A program made the translations under genes and the position numbers. Below the pieces are notes generated by a model. The model did not search any database. It had not been told where the DNA came from and saw only the letters and a program-made list of their open reading frames with translations. This document shows positions 55,796 through 64,000 of a stretch of DNA of 64,000 nucleotides, piece by piece (the first letter of the stretch is position 1; each line of letters begins with the position of its first letter). Source of the stretch: Spirosoma aureum (lineage in GTDB: Bacteria; Bacteroidota; Bacteroidia; Cytophagales; Spirosomataceae); NCBI RefSeq assembly GCF_011604685.1, contig NZ_CP050063.1, positions 5,106,501 through 5,170,500 of the forward strand. The letters run 5' to 3'.

Positions 55796-56824
55796 TTAGA
55801 CTAAAGGTACTTTTACCCGAAACTCGATCGCGTCCTCTTCGATCGTTGGGCTTGGTTTGCCTAGTATCTGGTATTTAGTCAGGATGTTTGTCAGTCCCAC
55901 ACCGTTTGAGAGCACCCGACTGGGTTTACGTTGCAGGTTGTTGCTCACAATTAACTGCGATTGTTCGTTGGTGGTGAGCCGGATCGTGAGGGGTTGTTCG
56001 GGCAGGATAATGTTGTGTTTTACCGCATTTTCGACTAACAGTTGTAGCGTCAGCGGAGGAAGGTGCATGGCTTCAGAACCGGGCTGAATCTGAGTTACCA
56101 GCGTCAGCGCATCCCCATGACGGGTTTTCAGCAAATGGTAGTACGACTGAATAAATGCCAGTTCATCAGCCAGGGGTGTCAGCGGATTTTCGTTGGATCG
56201 CAGCAGATACCGATAGACAGTACTCAGTTCTTCGGCAAAGGCCTCCGCTTTTCCGGGATCTTCTCCAATGAGCGAAATGAGTGAATTCAGGCTATTGAAC
56301 AGAAAATGCGGATTCACCTGCTGACGCAACGTATCTAATTGAGCCTGTAGCTGGGCTTTACTGAGCGTATCGACCTCCTTCCGTGACTGCTGCCAGTTTC
56401 CGAACGTGTCCATACTTTCGTAGGTAATGACCACAATGGCTACAATGATAGTTGTGAAGAGCAAGGCTAGTCCCAGTCGGGTAAGAGTGGGTTCAAAACC
56501 AGGCATTGCCATTAGCCAGTACAGGAAAAAGAGTACTGTCGTGTGTAGCATCGAACTGATGGAACAGGCCATAAATCGTCTGAAAGCCCGAACTACATAT
56601 TCCTGAGGGTCTGGATGCAACTGGTTTATTTTTAGCGCAATGCTATTATTGACGTACCAATTCAGAAACGAATCGGCCAGAACGATACCGGTAGCCAGGG
56701 CAAACGTCGGCCAGCTTTGCCAGTAAGCATGCCCAATCAGCAACCAGTTTAAAATGCTGATATACAGAGGAAGAACAATAATCTGTAAAAGCCAATCGTA
56801 TCGGGAATAGGCTAAAAACTTCAT
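55796..56824 (-). CDS. LytS-type sensor histidine kinase, orphan
   Basis: 342 residues: four membrane segments in the first 140, then a His_kinase domain with His173 in QVNPHFLFNSLNSLISL, the TVYRYLLRSNENPLTPLADEL segment, the N-box VENAVKHN and the G-box NGVGLTNILTKYQ. No response regulator gene adjoins it. Its catalytic half closely matches that of the kinase at 58725 (both have LADELAFIxSYxHLLxTRHGxAL), so they are paralogues. It is divergent, across 257 bases, from the PKD/beta-helix lipoprotein gene. Confidence 0.93.
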   Translation of the reverse strand: MKFLAYSRYDWLLQIIVLPLYISILNWLLIGHAYWQSWPTFALATGIVLADSFLNWYVNNSIALKINQLHPDPQEYVVRAFRRFMACSISSMLHTTVLFFLYWLMAMPGFEPTLTRLGLALLFTTIIVAIVVITYESMDTFGNWQQSRKEVDTLSKAQLQAQLDTLRQQVNPHFLFNSLNSLISLIGEDPGKAEAFAEELSTVYRYLLRSNENPLTPLADELAFIQSYYHLLKTRHGDALTLVTQIQPGSEAMHLPPLTLQLLVENAVKHNIILPEQPLTIRLTTNEQSQLIVSNNLQRKPSRVLSNGVGLTNILTKYQILGKPSPTIEEDAIEFRVKVPLV

Positions 56825-57081
56825 GATTTAAGGCAGAGAACCAGGTAATCAAAGCTACAAAATTCTCCCAAGCAATCAAGGCTATTTGCCCGGAAAGTAC
56901 CTAAGTAATTATCTCCTCTCACTTTTCAAACAGTCAGAAGACCTACCACATCGTCACCAACTAAAGCCACTTCAACCACGGCTTTTACCGTTTCATGCAT
57001 ACCGTTGTTTCGGGTCGAAACTCAGGCCAATACCTTTGAACCCGTTAAACAACAAACCTCCGCACAAGCGGCCCTCTTTTC

Positions 57082-58599
57082 ATGAAACCAAGCATGTTTA
57101 CCCCCTCAAACCTCTTTACGTTTACGTTTATTAACCCAGTTAAAGGTCTTCTGACAGTACTGATCGCCAGCCTGCTCTTCATGACAGGCTGCAAAAAAGA
57201 AACGGATGTGAACCCTGGTGGCACCCTAACCGCCAACGCCGGACCCGATCAATCCGTACAGGTTGGTCAAACGGTCACACTCGATGGCTCGGCTTCCAAC
57301 GACAGTCAGGGAAAACCGCTCTCGTATCAGTGGACTTTGTTGCGCAAGCCCGCCAAAAGTACGGTGACTCTCACTGGCGCTAGTTCATTCAAACCGACCT
57401 TCAAACCCGACGAAGTAGGTGAATACGAAGTAGAACTGACCATTACGGGTACGAACGGCAAAAGTACCGACAAAGTACTCATCGCGGCATCAGTCGCTGA
57501 ACCACTGGCTATTAGTGCCAACATCACCGTTAAAACGAACCTCGTCGATCGCGTACTGAACCCAGATCTTCCTGACTACATTGTCACGAAAAACATTGAT
57601 GTACAGCATGAACTGACCATTAATCCCGGTGTTGTGATCGCCTTTGAACGCGATGTACGAATGAACGTCATTGACGGTAGCGGTTTGCTGATTGCCAAGG
57701 GCACCGCCGATAACCGAATCAAGTTTGTGGGCGTACAGAAAACGAAAGGATTCTGGGTCGGCATCACACTTTATTCGGGCAGCAATGCCAACGTAATGGA
57801 GTATGTCGACGTTATGCACGCCGGAAGCCGGACCATCTACAGCACCACGAAATCGGCCCTGTTTCTGTCGGGCGGCAGCAAAGCACAGATTGCGCTGAAT
57901 AACTGTCTGTTCTCGCAAAACGATGGGTATGGCATCTACGTCTATGATGGCGGTCTTCTCCGTGAATTTACGCAGAACACGTTCACCAGTAATACAGAAT
58001 CGGGCATCCTCCTCGATGCAGCCAATGTGGCGAAACTGGACGCAGCGTCAACATTTACGGGTGGTAATGGTCGCAATGTAGTAGAAGTAACACCGTCGGG
58101 CATCAAAGGCAGCACCGAAGTGGTCTGGGCAGGTTTCAACGACAAAACCCCGTACCGAATCAGCGGTGACTTTACGGTTAATTCCGGTTGGAAACTAAAT
58201 CCAGGGGTTACGCTCGAGATGAACCGCGACGCCGTTATCCGCATCAATACCGAAGGTTATCTGTCAGCCAAAGGCACAGCCAGCCAGAAAATTACGTTCA
58301 CCGGTGCCGACCGCACGGCAGCTTACTGGAAAGGCCTTATCTGCTACTCTCAGGACGCGAAAAATCAGCTCGAAAACGCCGAGGTCAGCAATGGAGGTAG
58401 CACCGCAATTGTATCCGGTAAAAAGGCCAACATCGCGATCTATGGAACGAAAGCCGTCATGGCAATCAAAAACACCCGAATCAGTGGCAGCGGTGGCTAC
58501 GGTGTTTATGTCGCCTATGGGGCATCGGCCAATACGGATCTAACTTCGGCCAATACCTATGAAGCAAACAGTCAGACGAATGTGCTGATTGAAAAGTAA
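57082..58599 (+). CDS. PKD-domain / parallel beta-helix lipoprotein
   Basis: 505 residues. Lipoprotein signal with Cys at about residue 36 (ASLLFMTGC). A PKD/Ig-like domain covers about 48-138 (NAGPDQSVQVGQTVTLDGSAS ... LSYQWTL). The rest is a right-handed parallel beta-helix in two homologous halves, each with LNPGV(T/V) followed by LxAKGTAxxxIxF and a WxGLxxYS-like step (about 190-250 and 365-435). Beta-helices bind or cleave polysaccharides, but no lyase/hydrolase residues are recognisable. Exported, lipid-anchored. Flanked by two paralogous LytS kinases. Terminator at 58623-58657. Confidence 0.85.
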   Translation: MKPSMFTPSNLFTFTFINPVKGLLTVLIASLLFMTGCKKETDVNPGGTLTANAGPDQSVQVGQTVTLDGSASNDSQGKPLSYQWTLLRKPAKSTVTLTGASSFKPTFKPDEVGEYEVELTITGTNGKSTDKVLIAASVAEPLAISANITVKTNLVDRVLNPDLPDYIVTKNIDVQHELTINPGVVIAFERDVRMNVIDGSGLLIAKGTADNRIKFVGVQKTKGFWVGITLYSGSNANVMEYVDVMHAGSRTIYSTTKSALFLSGGSKAQIALNNCLFSQNDGYGIYVYDGGLLREFTQNTFTSNTESGILLDAANVAKLDAASTFTGGNGRNVVEVTPSGIKGSTEVVWAGFNDKTPYRISGDFTVNSGWKLNPGVTLEMNRDAVIRINTEGYLSAKGTASQKITFTGADRTAAYWKGLICYSQDAKNQLENAEVSNGGSTAIVSGKKANIAIYGTKAVMAIKNTRISGSGGYGVYVAYGASANTDLTSANTYEANSQTNVLIEK

Positions 58600-58622
58600 T
58601 TAACACCGACATATCCGTCAAT

Positions 58623-58657
58623 AATGCCCCTGGTAAGATCGTATCACCGGGGGCATT
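58623..58657. terminator. Terminator after the beta-helix lipoprotein gene
   Basis: 12-base arms (58623-58634 and 58646-58657; AATGCCCCTGGT with one T-G pair) and an 11-base loop. It separates the lipoprotein gene from the downstream kinase, whose ATG is at 58725. Confidence 0.8.
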
Positions 58658-58724
58658 CCCTATTCATGTTCGTTTTATTTTCCAGTACTCCTACCCTCTC
58701 ACCTCCTAAGCCATTATTCGACTC

Positions 58725-60094
58725 ATGACCTTTCAGATTTGGGGAGCCGTCTTTACGGGAATGGTCCTGTCGATCATGTTGTTGAACGTGGTCCAGTGGA
58801 TCATTTACCGGAACCATCTGTATGGCCTGTATACGCTCTACATGCTGGCCTGGCTCTTCTATTTTGGTTTACGGGTGTACGAATTCCGAGACTGGTTTTC
58901 CGCAGAAACCAATTATTTCGTCCGGGCCGCTGCACCGATGGGAGCCTACTACGTCTATTTCGGTTTTGCCGATGCCATATTGGATCTACACCGGCGATTG
59001 CCCGGTTTCTATCGACAGTTGCAGTTTGTCAAGCTTGGCATTGTGATCTACGTGGCGAGTCAGTTTGTGCTTTGCTACGGATGGCCAGTCTGGTATCCTT
59101 CCGTTTACGAAGCCAGCTTCATTGCCATGCGGCTGGCTATGGCTGTTCTGGGCGTTTACGGAATCAGGCAAATGCTGACCTTACGCGACGCAGTATCTAC
59201 CGCCTACGCTGTTGGCACAGGATTTCTGTTGATTGGCGGGCTGACGGCTATGTTTATGTCGCTCACCTGGCCCAATGAAGATTGGTCGGGACCCTTCTGG
59301 AATGTATCGATGTCGTATATGCAGATGGGCATTATTGCCGAACTAGTCTGTTGTTCGCTGGGTCTAAGTTATCGGCAACGACAGGCGGCCGTCCGGAATG
59401 TCAGGATGGAGCAGGAATTAACGAACGAGCGCGAAAAGCACCACCGCGATCAGTTGGAGGCAGAGCTGGCTATGCAACGCCTGGAACAGGAAAAAACGGA
59501 AGTACACATTCGGGCACTACAGGCCCAGGTAAACCCCCATTTTCTGTTCAATAGCCTGAATTCGCTGAGCGCGCTGATAGAAGACGACTCCCAGAGAGCT
59601 GTTGTTTTCCTGGACGAACTGAGTTCTGTTTATCGCTACTTGTTACGTGCCAATGATCAGGTGCTTATACCATTGGCCGATGAACTGGCATTTATTCGGT
59701 CCTACTGTCATTTGCTGCAAACCCGACACGGTAATGCCCTGCGTGTGGTATGCAATGTAAAGCCCTACCTCCTGAAGCGGCAGGTCCCCCCCTGACACTC
59801 CAACTGTTAGTCGAGAACGCGGTCAAGCATAACGTCGCACTGCCCGAACAACCATTGATTATTGCCATCGTTACCGATCAGGATGACCAGCTTCAGGTCC
59901 GTAACAACGTACAACGCAAAACGGCACGTGTGGTTTCCAATGGTATTGGTCTGGCTAATATCTGGTCGAAATACCAGATGCTGAACCAGACCATACCGAC
60001 GATCCGCGAAGATGACGGTCAATTTACGGTAACCCTCCCCCTGATTACAGCCGATAATGCACTTCCAGAGGCTTCCCGAAATTTAACGCCCTAA
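58725..60094 (+). pseudogene. LytS-type sensor histidine kinase, frame broken by a 1-base shift
   Basis: N-terminal part 58725-59795: seven membrane segments in the 7TMR-DISM style (MTFQIWGAVFTGMVLSIML ...), a coiled-coil linker (NEREKHHRDQLEAELAMQRLEQE) and a His_kinase domain with His272 in QVNPHFLFNSLNSLSAL; it stops after LLKRQVPP. The rest, in the next frame to 60094, carries the ATP-binding part (LTLQLLVENAVKHN; GIGLANIWSKYQ). The paralogue at 55796 shows an unbroken LPPLTLQLLVENAVKHN, and one extra C in the seven-C run at 59786-59792 restores it. Intact it would be about 456 residues. An orphan kinase with no regulator nearby. Confidence 0.9.
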
Positions 60095-60173
60095 ATGAAA
60101 TTACCCCGTGCGGGATAGCAATGTTTCTGGATGCAACTTCATGATAGATCTCGACCTGTAGTCGTTCCCATTG

Positions 60174-61109
60174 CTACACCAGAACGACTACCTTTCCCTG
60201 CGTTTTACCCGTTTCGATTTGTAGATGTGCTTCCCCCATTTCGTCAAAAGCAAAGGTTTGGGAAACATGCGCTCTTACGCGACCAACAGCCAGTAAGTCA
60301 GCCAGTTTCTGCATATCTTCACCATTCGAATGCACCCGTATCGGGAAACCGATCATTCCTTTGGCCTCTGCTTTTGCCTTTACCGCTTCGTTTTTTCCAG
60401 AGGGAATGCTAATGATAGTACCCCCTTTTTTCATCACTTCCAGCGAACTATCGATGTTCTCATCTCCAATTGTATCCAGAACAAAATCAATATCGTGGGT
60501 TGCTTCGGCCAAGGGTTGCGCTTTATAATCGATATGTTCATCGGCCCCCAGCGAGAGCACAAACTCTTTATTGGCTGCCGACGATGTACCGATCACATAA
60601 GCCCCGAGTTGTTTGGCAATTTGCACGGCAAAATGACCGACTCCTCCGGCGGCTGCGTGAATCAAAACCCGTTGGCCGGCCTGCACTTGCGCGTGCGAAA
60701 CAATCGCCTGCCAGGCAGTTAGTGCAGCCAGGCTGGCAGCAGCAGCTTCCTTATGTGAAATAGAAGCCGGTTTTAGAGCCAGATGACTCGCTGGTGCTAC
60801 AACATATTCAGCATAGGCTTTACCAATTCCGGGAAAGTTTACCATACCAAATACCTCATCGCCAGGATTTAACAAAGGTGATTTCGACTCAGTAACGAAG
60901 CCAGAAATATCCCAGCCCAGGATCATGGGGCTTTCATGTTGAAGGAGACCCGACATTCCTTTACCCGACCGGGTCTTTACATCGACGGGATTAACGCTGA
61001 TCGCTTTTACTTGGACCAATACGTCGTTATCTGTACTTGCTGGCTTGGCTACGTCTGTTAAAACGAGGTTTTCAACTCCGCCAAAATTGGTAAGGATGAT
61101 TGCTTTCAT
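60174..61109 (-). CDS. NADP-dependent quinone-oxidoreductase-like MDR family protein
   Basis: 311 residues of the medium-chain dehydrogenase superfamily without structural zinc: the N-terminal GroES-like domain (VKAISVNPVDVKTRSGKG; ILGWDISGFVTE) and a Rossmann domain with the nucleotide motif AAAGGVGHFAVQIAKQLGAYVIGTSS and the terminal GKVVVLV. This fits quinone reductase/enoyl reductase-like enzymes, NADPH-linked and cytoplasmic; substrate unknown. It is divergent from the AraC-family regulator gene, 89 bases apart, so that regulator probably controls it. Confidence 0.93.
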   Translation of the reverse strand: MKAIILTNFGGVENLVLTDVAKPASTDNDVLVQVKAISVNPVDVKTRSGKGMSGLLQHESPMILGWDISGFVTESKSPLLNPGDEVFGMVNFPGIGKAYAEYVVAPASHLALKPASISHKEAAAASLAALTAWQAIVSHAQVQAGQRVLIHAAAGGVGHFAVQIAKQLGAYVIGTSSAANKEFVLSLGADEHIDYKAQPLAEATHDIDFVLDTIGDENIDSSLEVMKKGGTIISIPSGKNEAVKAKAEAKGMIGFPIRVHSNGEDMQKLADLLAVGRVRAHVSQTFAFDEMGEAHLQIETGKTQGKVVVLV

Positions 61110-61198
61110 AAATAAATTTCAGTTGACCAGCGCAAAATTATACAGCAGATGGAGGTATTTTTCTGCACATAGTTTCGCTATTTCTGTATATTTATACC

Positions 61199-62047
61199 AT
61201 GATGAAGGAAAACCTGCACGAACCATTCGAAATTGTCATCAAAGAACTGAACGAGTGTCCTAAGAAAGAGCACGAGCATACGTTTTTTGAACTGGTTTAC
61301 ATCCTCTCAGGAACAGGCCAGCAATGCATCAACAAGAATACATTCGCTTACCACGCGGGAAACCTGTTTCTGATCACACCGGATGACTCCCATTCGTTTA
61401 CGATAGAAACAACTACCCAGTTTTTCTTTCTGCGGTTCAGCGATATATATATCAAAAACAGCACTCTTCAGTCCGACAGCGTTCAACGGCTGGAATTCAT
61501 TCTACAAAATGCCAATCACGAGGCCACCTGTATTCTGAAAAATCAAACGGATAAGGCGCTGGTTAAACCAGTTATCGAAGCGATTATCCGCGAGTATGTA
61601 AACCGCAGTCTCTACAACAAAGAGCTGATTCATCAACTCGTCAATACACTGATTGTTGTGGTGGCCCGCAACCTTGCGATGTATCTGCCTGATCCGATCA
61701 ATGAGCAATCGGAAGAAAAGGCGCTGGCTATTTTACAGTATATCCAGCATCACATTTACACTCCGGAAAAAATAAGTGCGGAAAGTCTGGGACGCCATTT
61801 CGGTATCTCGGAGTCGTATCTGGGACGCTATTTTAAAAAGCACACCAATGAGACGATGCAGGAATACATTACCCATTATCGGCTGAAGCTAATTGAAAAC
61901 CGGCTGATGCACAGCGATATGCGAATTAACGAAATTGCGAACGAGCTAGGTTTTACGGACGAAAGCCACCTGAACCGTACGTTCAAAAAATACAAAGGTG
62001 TCAGTCCTACCGCTTTCCGAAAGACACAACGGCACAATCCAGCTTAA
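61199..62047 (+). CDS. AraC-family transcriptional regulator
   Basis: 282 residues. An N-terminal cupin-type sensor (KKEHEHTFFELVYILSGTGQQ ... LFLITPDDSHSFTIE) and a C-terminal AraC DNA-binding domain with two helix-turn-helix units (ISAESLGRHFGISESYLGRYF; RINEIANELGFTDESHLNRTF). Two Met codons lie at the start. Divergent from the oxidoreductase gene and convergent with the aldo/keto reductase gene, with a bidirectional terminator directly after it. Confidence 0.93.
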   Translation: MMKENLHEPFEIVIKELNECPKKEHEHTFFELVYILSGTGQQCINKNTFAYHAGNLFLITPDDSHSFTIETTTQFFFLRFSDIYIKNSTLQSDSVQRLEFILQNANHEATCILKNQTDKALVKPVIEAIIREYVNRSLYNKELIHQLVNTLIVVVARNLAMYLPDPINEQSEEKALAILQYIQHHIYTPEKISAESLGRHFGISESYLGRYFKKHTNETMQEYITHYRLKLIENRLMHSDMRINEIANELGFTDESHLNRTFKKYKGVSPTAFRKTQRHNPA

Positions 62048-62066
62048 ACGCTCTCTGGTAATAAAA

Positions 62067-62101
62067 CTATAAAGGGCACCTGTGATGGGTGCCCTTTATA
62101 G
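62067..62101. terminator. Bidirectional terminator
   Basis: Perfect 14-base arms CTATAAAGGGCACC (62067-62080) and complement (62088-62101), 7-base loop, A/T-rich ends on both sides, between the convergent AraC-family and aldo/keto reductase genes. It reaches to one base before the reductase stop codon. Confidence 0.9.
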
Positions 62102-62102
62102 C

Positions 62103-63089
<987 letters not shown>

Positions 63090-63379
63090 ATAAAGAGGTT
63101 CGATATTCTCGGTTGATATCCTGGTGAACATCAATTGGCAGCTCTAAAATTCGAATACTATTGTTAACTCCTATGCTTCCAATTTAATGAGTTGATTCTG
63201 GTGCTTTACCAGTACTTACGTTTATCAGGAACGGATTTTAGCAACAAAGAAATTTCGTTCCCCATAAGTGAATACGATTTGGTCGACATTGCACAAGCTT
63301 AAGTCAGCTTCTCATATTATTATTTGACTATCAACTATTTGACTTTTATTTTCATAAAAATTCGTTCCCAACTCCAGAA

Positions 63380-63583
63380 ATGGTCAATACAATGAAACAG
63401 GCTTTTCACCGCTTACACGACTATTGGGCTAAGTTTATCCGTTTACTGTTCCCTGACAGAAATGAAAATCAGCATAAGACAGCTCAGTACATCGAGAACC
63501 CAGATGATATAGGAATCCTCCATTACAGCATACCTGGCAGAAGTTTTACCGGATCTATTTATAAAGGACGTATCCTGAAATAG
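63380..63583 (+). CDS. Small hypothetical protein
   Basis: 67 residues from ATG 63380 (or 63 from the second Met at 63392). A basic, amphipathic N-terminal helix (AFHRLHDYWAKFIRLLF) and a mixed C-terminal part (GILHYSIPGRSFTGSIYKG). I recognise no family. The codon pattern is plausible, but the gene is isolated in a 550-base interval and may be chance. The preceding 290 bases (63090-63379) hold nothing else I can support. Confidence 0.35.
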   Translation: MVNTMKQAFHRLHDYWAKFIRLLFPDRNENQHKTAQYIENPDDIGILHYSIPGRSFTGSIYKGRILK

Positions 63584-63645
63584 GTACAAAGTCCGAGTTT
63601 GGAATCGAGGATAAATTGAGTTAATGCCATTAACTCATACTGCAA

Positions 63646-64000
63646 CTATTTCCCTAATTTGCTTTGAATCAAGGCTACAATTTCCTTGCGATTTCTGGAT
63701 TTGGCAAAATCCAGCGGAGATTTCCCATCGTTCGAAAGCAGGCTCAAATCCGCATTAGCCGCTAACAGTAATTTGACAATGTCAACATTATCCTGCCAAA
63801 TCGCATCGTGTAAGGCGGTATAACCGTTGTAAGGCCCTTGTTTATTGATATCAATATTGTATTCGATCAGAAGTTTAGCCGCTTCGGTTCGGCCAGCATA
63901 AGCAGCGGCATGCAAAGCGGTGGCCTTCATTCCCGGATCAACGGCACGTACATCAGCGCCAGCTTCCAATAGTAATTTGACGATTTCGTTGTATCCCTTA
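63646..64000 (-). CDS. Ankyrin repeat protein, N-terminus outside the window
   Basis: The frame is open to the right edge (residues KGYNEIVKLLLEAGAD just inside it), so the true start lies beyond 64000. At least three and a half ankyrin repeats are visible, with the ALHAAAYAGRTEAAKLLIE, TALHDAIWQDNVDIVKLLL and PLDFAKSRNRKEIVALIQ consensus helices. Ankyrin repeats bind other proteins. The partner is unknown. Confidence 0.85.
   Translation of the reverse strand, partial: KGYNEIVKLLLEAGADVRAVDPGMKATALHAAAYAGRTEAAKLLIEYNIDINKQGPYNGYTALHDAIWQDNVDIVKLLLAANADLSLLSNDGKSPLDFAKSRNRKEIVALIQSKLGK

Overview
This 64 kb window looks like a chromosomal segment of a Bacteroidota, most plausibly a Cytophagales bacterium of the Spirosoma type (the genus is an inference from overall gene style, not from a marker). 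The evidence: two large TonB-dependent receptors with an N-terminal carboxypeptidase-regulatory-like domain; a PorP/SprF-family protein next to a giant PKD protein that ends in a gliding-motility/type IX secretion C-terminal domain; several LytS-type histidine kinases; and Bacteroidota-type promoter elements (TTTG near -33, TAnnTTTG near -7). I saw no rRNA, tRNA, CRISPR array, transposase, integrase or phage gene.

Layout. 0-4.5 kb: end of a small FeoB-associated-type membrane gene, a DinB/YfiT-like protein, an inositol-phosphatase-family protein, threonine aldolase, and a GNAT-nitrilase fusion. 4.5-16.4 kb: DUF1801 protein, an Oar-like TonB receptor, DUF819 permease, a small DoxX-like / Crp-like / SnoaL-like group, AraC regulator, lipoprotein subtilase, and a GT-C-like membrane protein whose start abuts the stop of a KAS III gene. 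16.4-24 kb: leuS, an MFS/spermidine-synthase-like fusion, an LLM flavin oxidoreductase and a lipoprotein GDPD. 24-28.7 kb: a divergent PorP/SprF and type-B type IX cargo pair.

28.7-40.6 kb is the most coherent system: an assimilatory sulfate reduction locus with a TauE-family transporter, MetZ, a 380-base non-coding leader, CysH, CysD, CysN, a GAF-like protein of unknown role, a sulfite reductase with an extra C-terminal helical (HEPN-like) domain, and the siroheme enzyme CobA. CysH has the cysteine pairs of the [4Fe-4S] APS reductase type and no cysC is present, so sulfate probably goes ATP sulfurylase -> APS reductase -> sulfite reductase, with sulfide used by MetZ. The leader before cysH contains mutually exclusive base-pairing segments and a short reading frame with three Cys codons: the best candidate here for an undescribed regulatory element.

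40.6-64 kb: an AT-rich islet (esterase, SnoaL-like protein), a frame-disrupted hisS, a YceI / propeller-like / lipoprotein group, a TonB receptor divergent from a LytS-LytT two-component pair, an exported hydrolase - RidA - beta-lactamase-like run, two paralogous orphan LytS kinases flanking a PKD/beta-helix lipoprotein (the second kinase is also frame-disrupted), then redox enzymes, an AraC regulator and a partial ankyrin protein.

Two cross-cutting observations: the only two G/C homopolymers of seven that I found both sit exactly at frame breaks in otherwise intact genes (hisS and a kinase), which points to homopolymer under-calling; and there is a small family of long, nearly perfect intergenic palindromes with conserved tips and bases but covarying middles.
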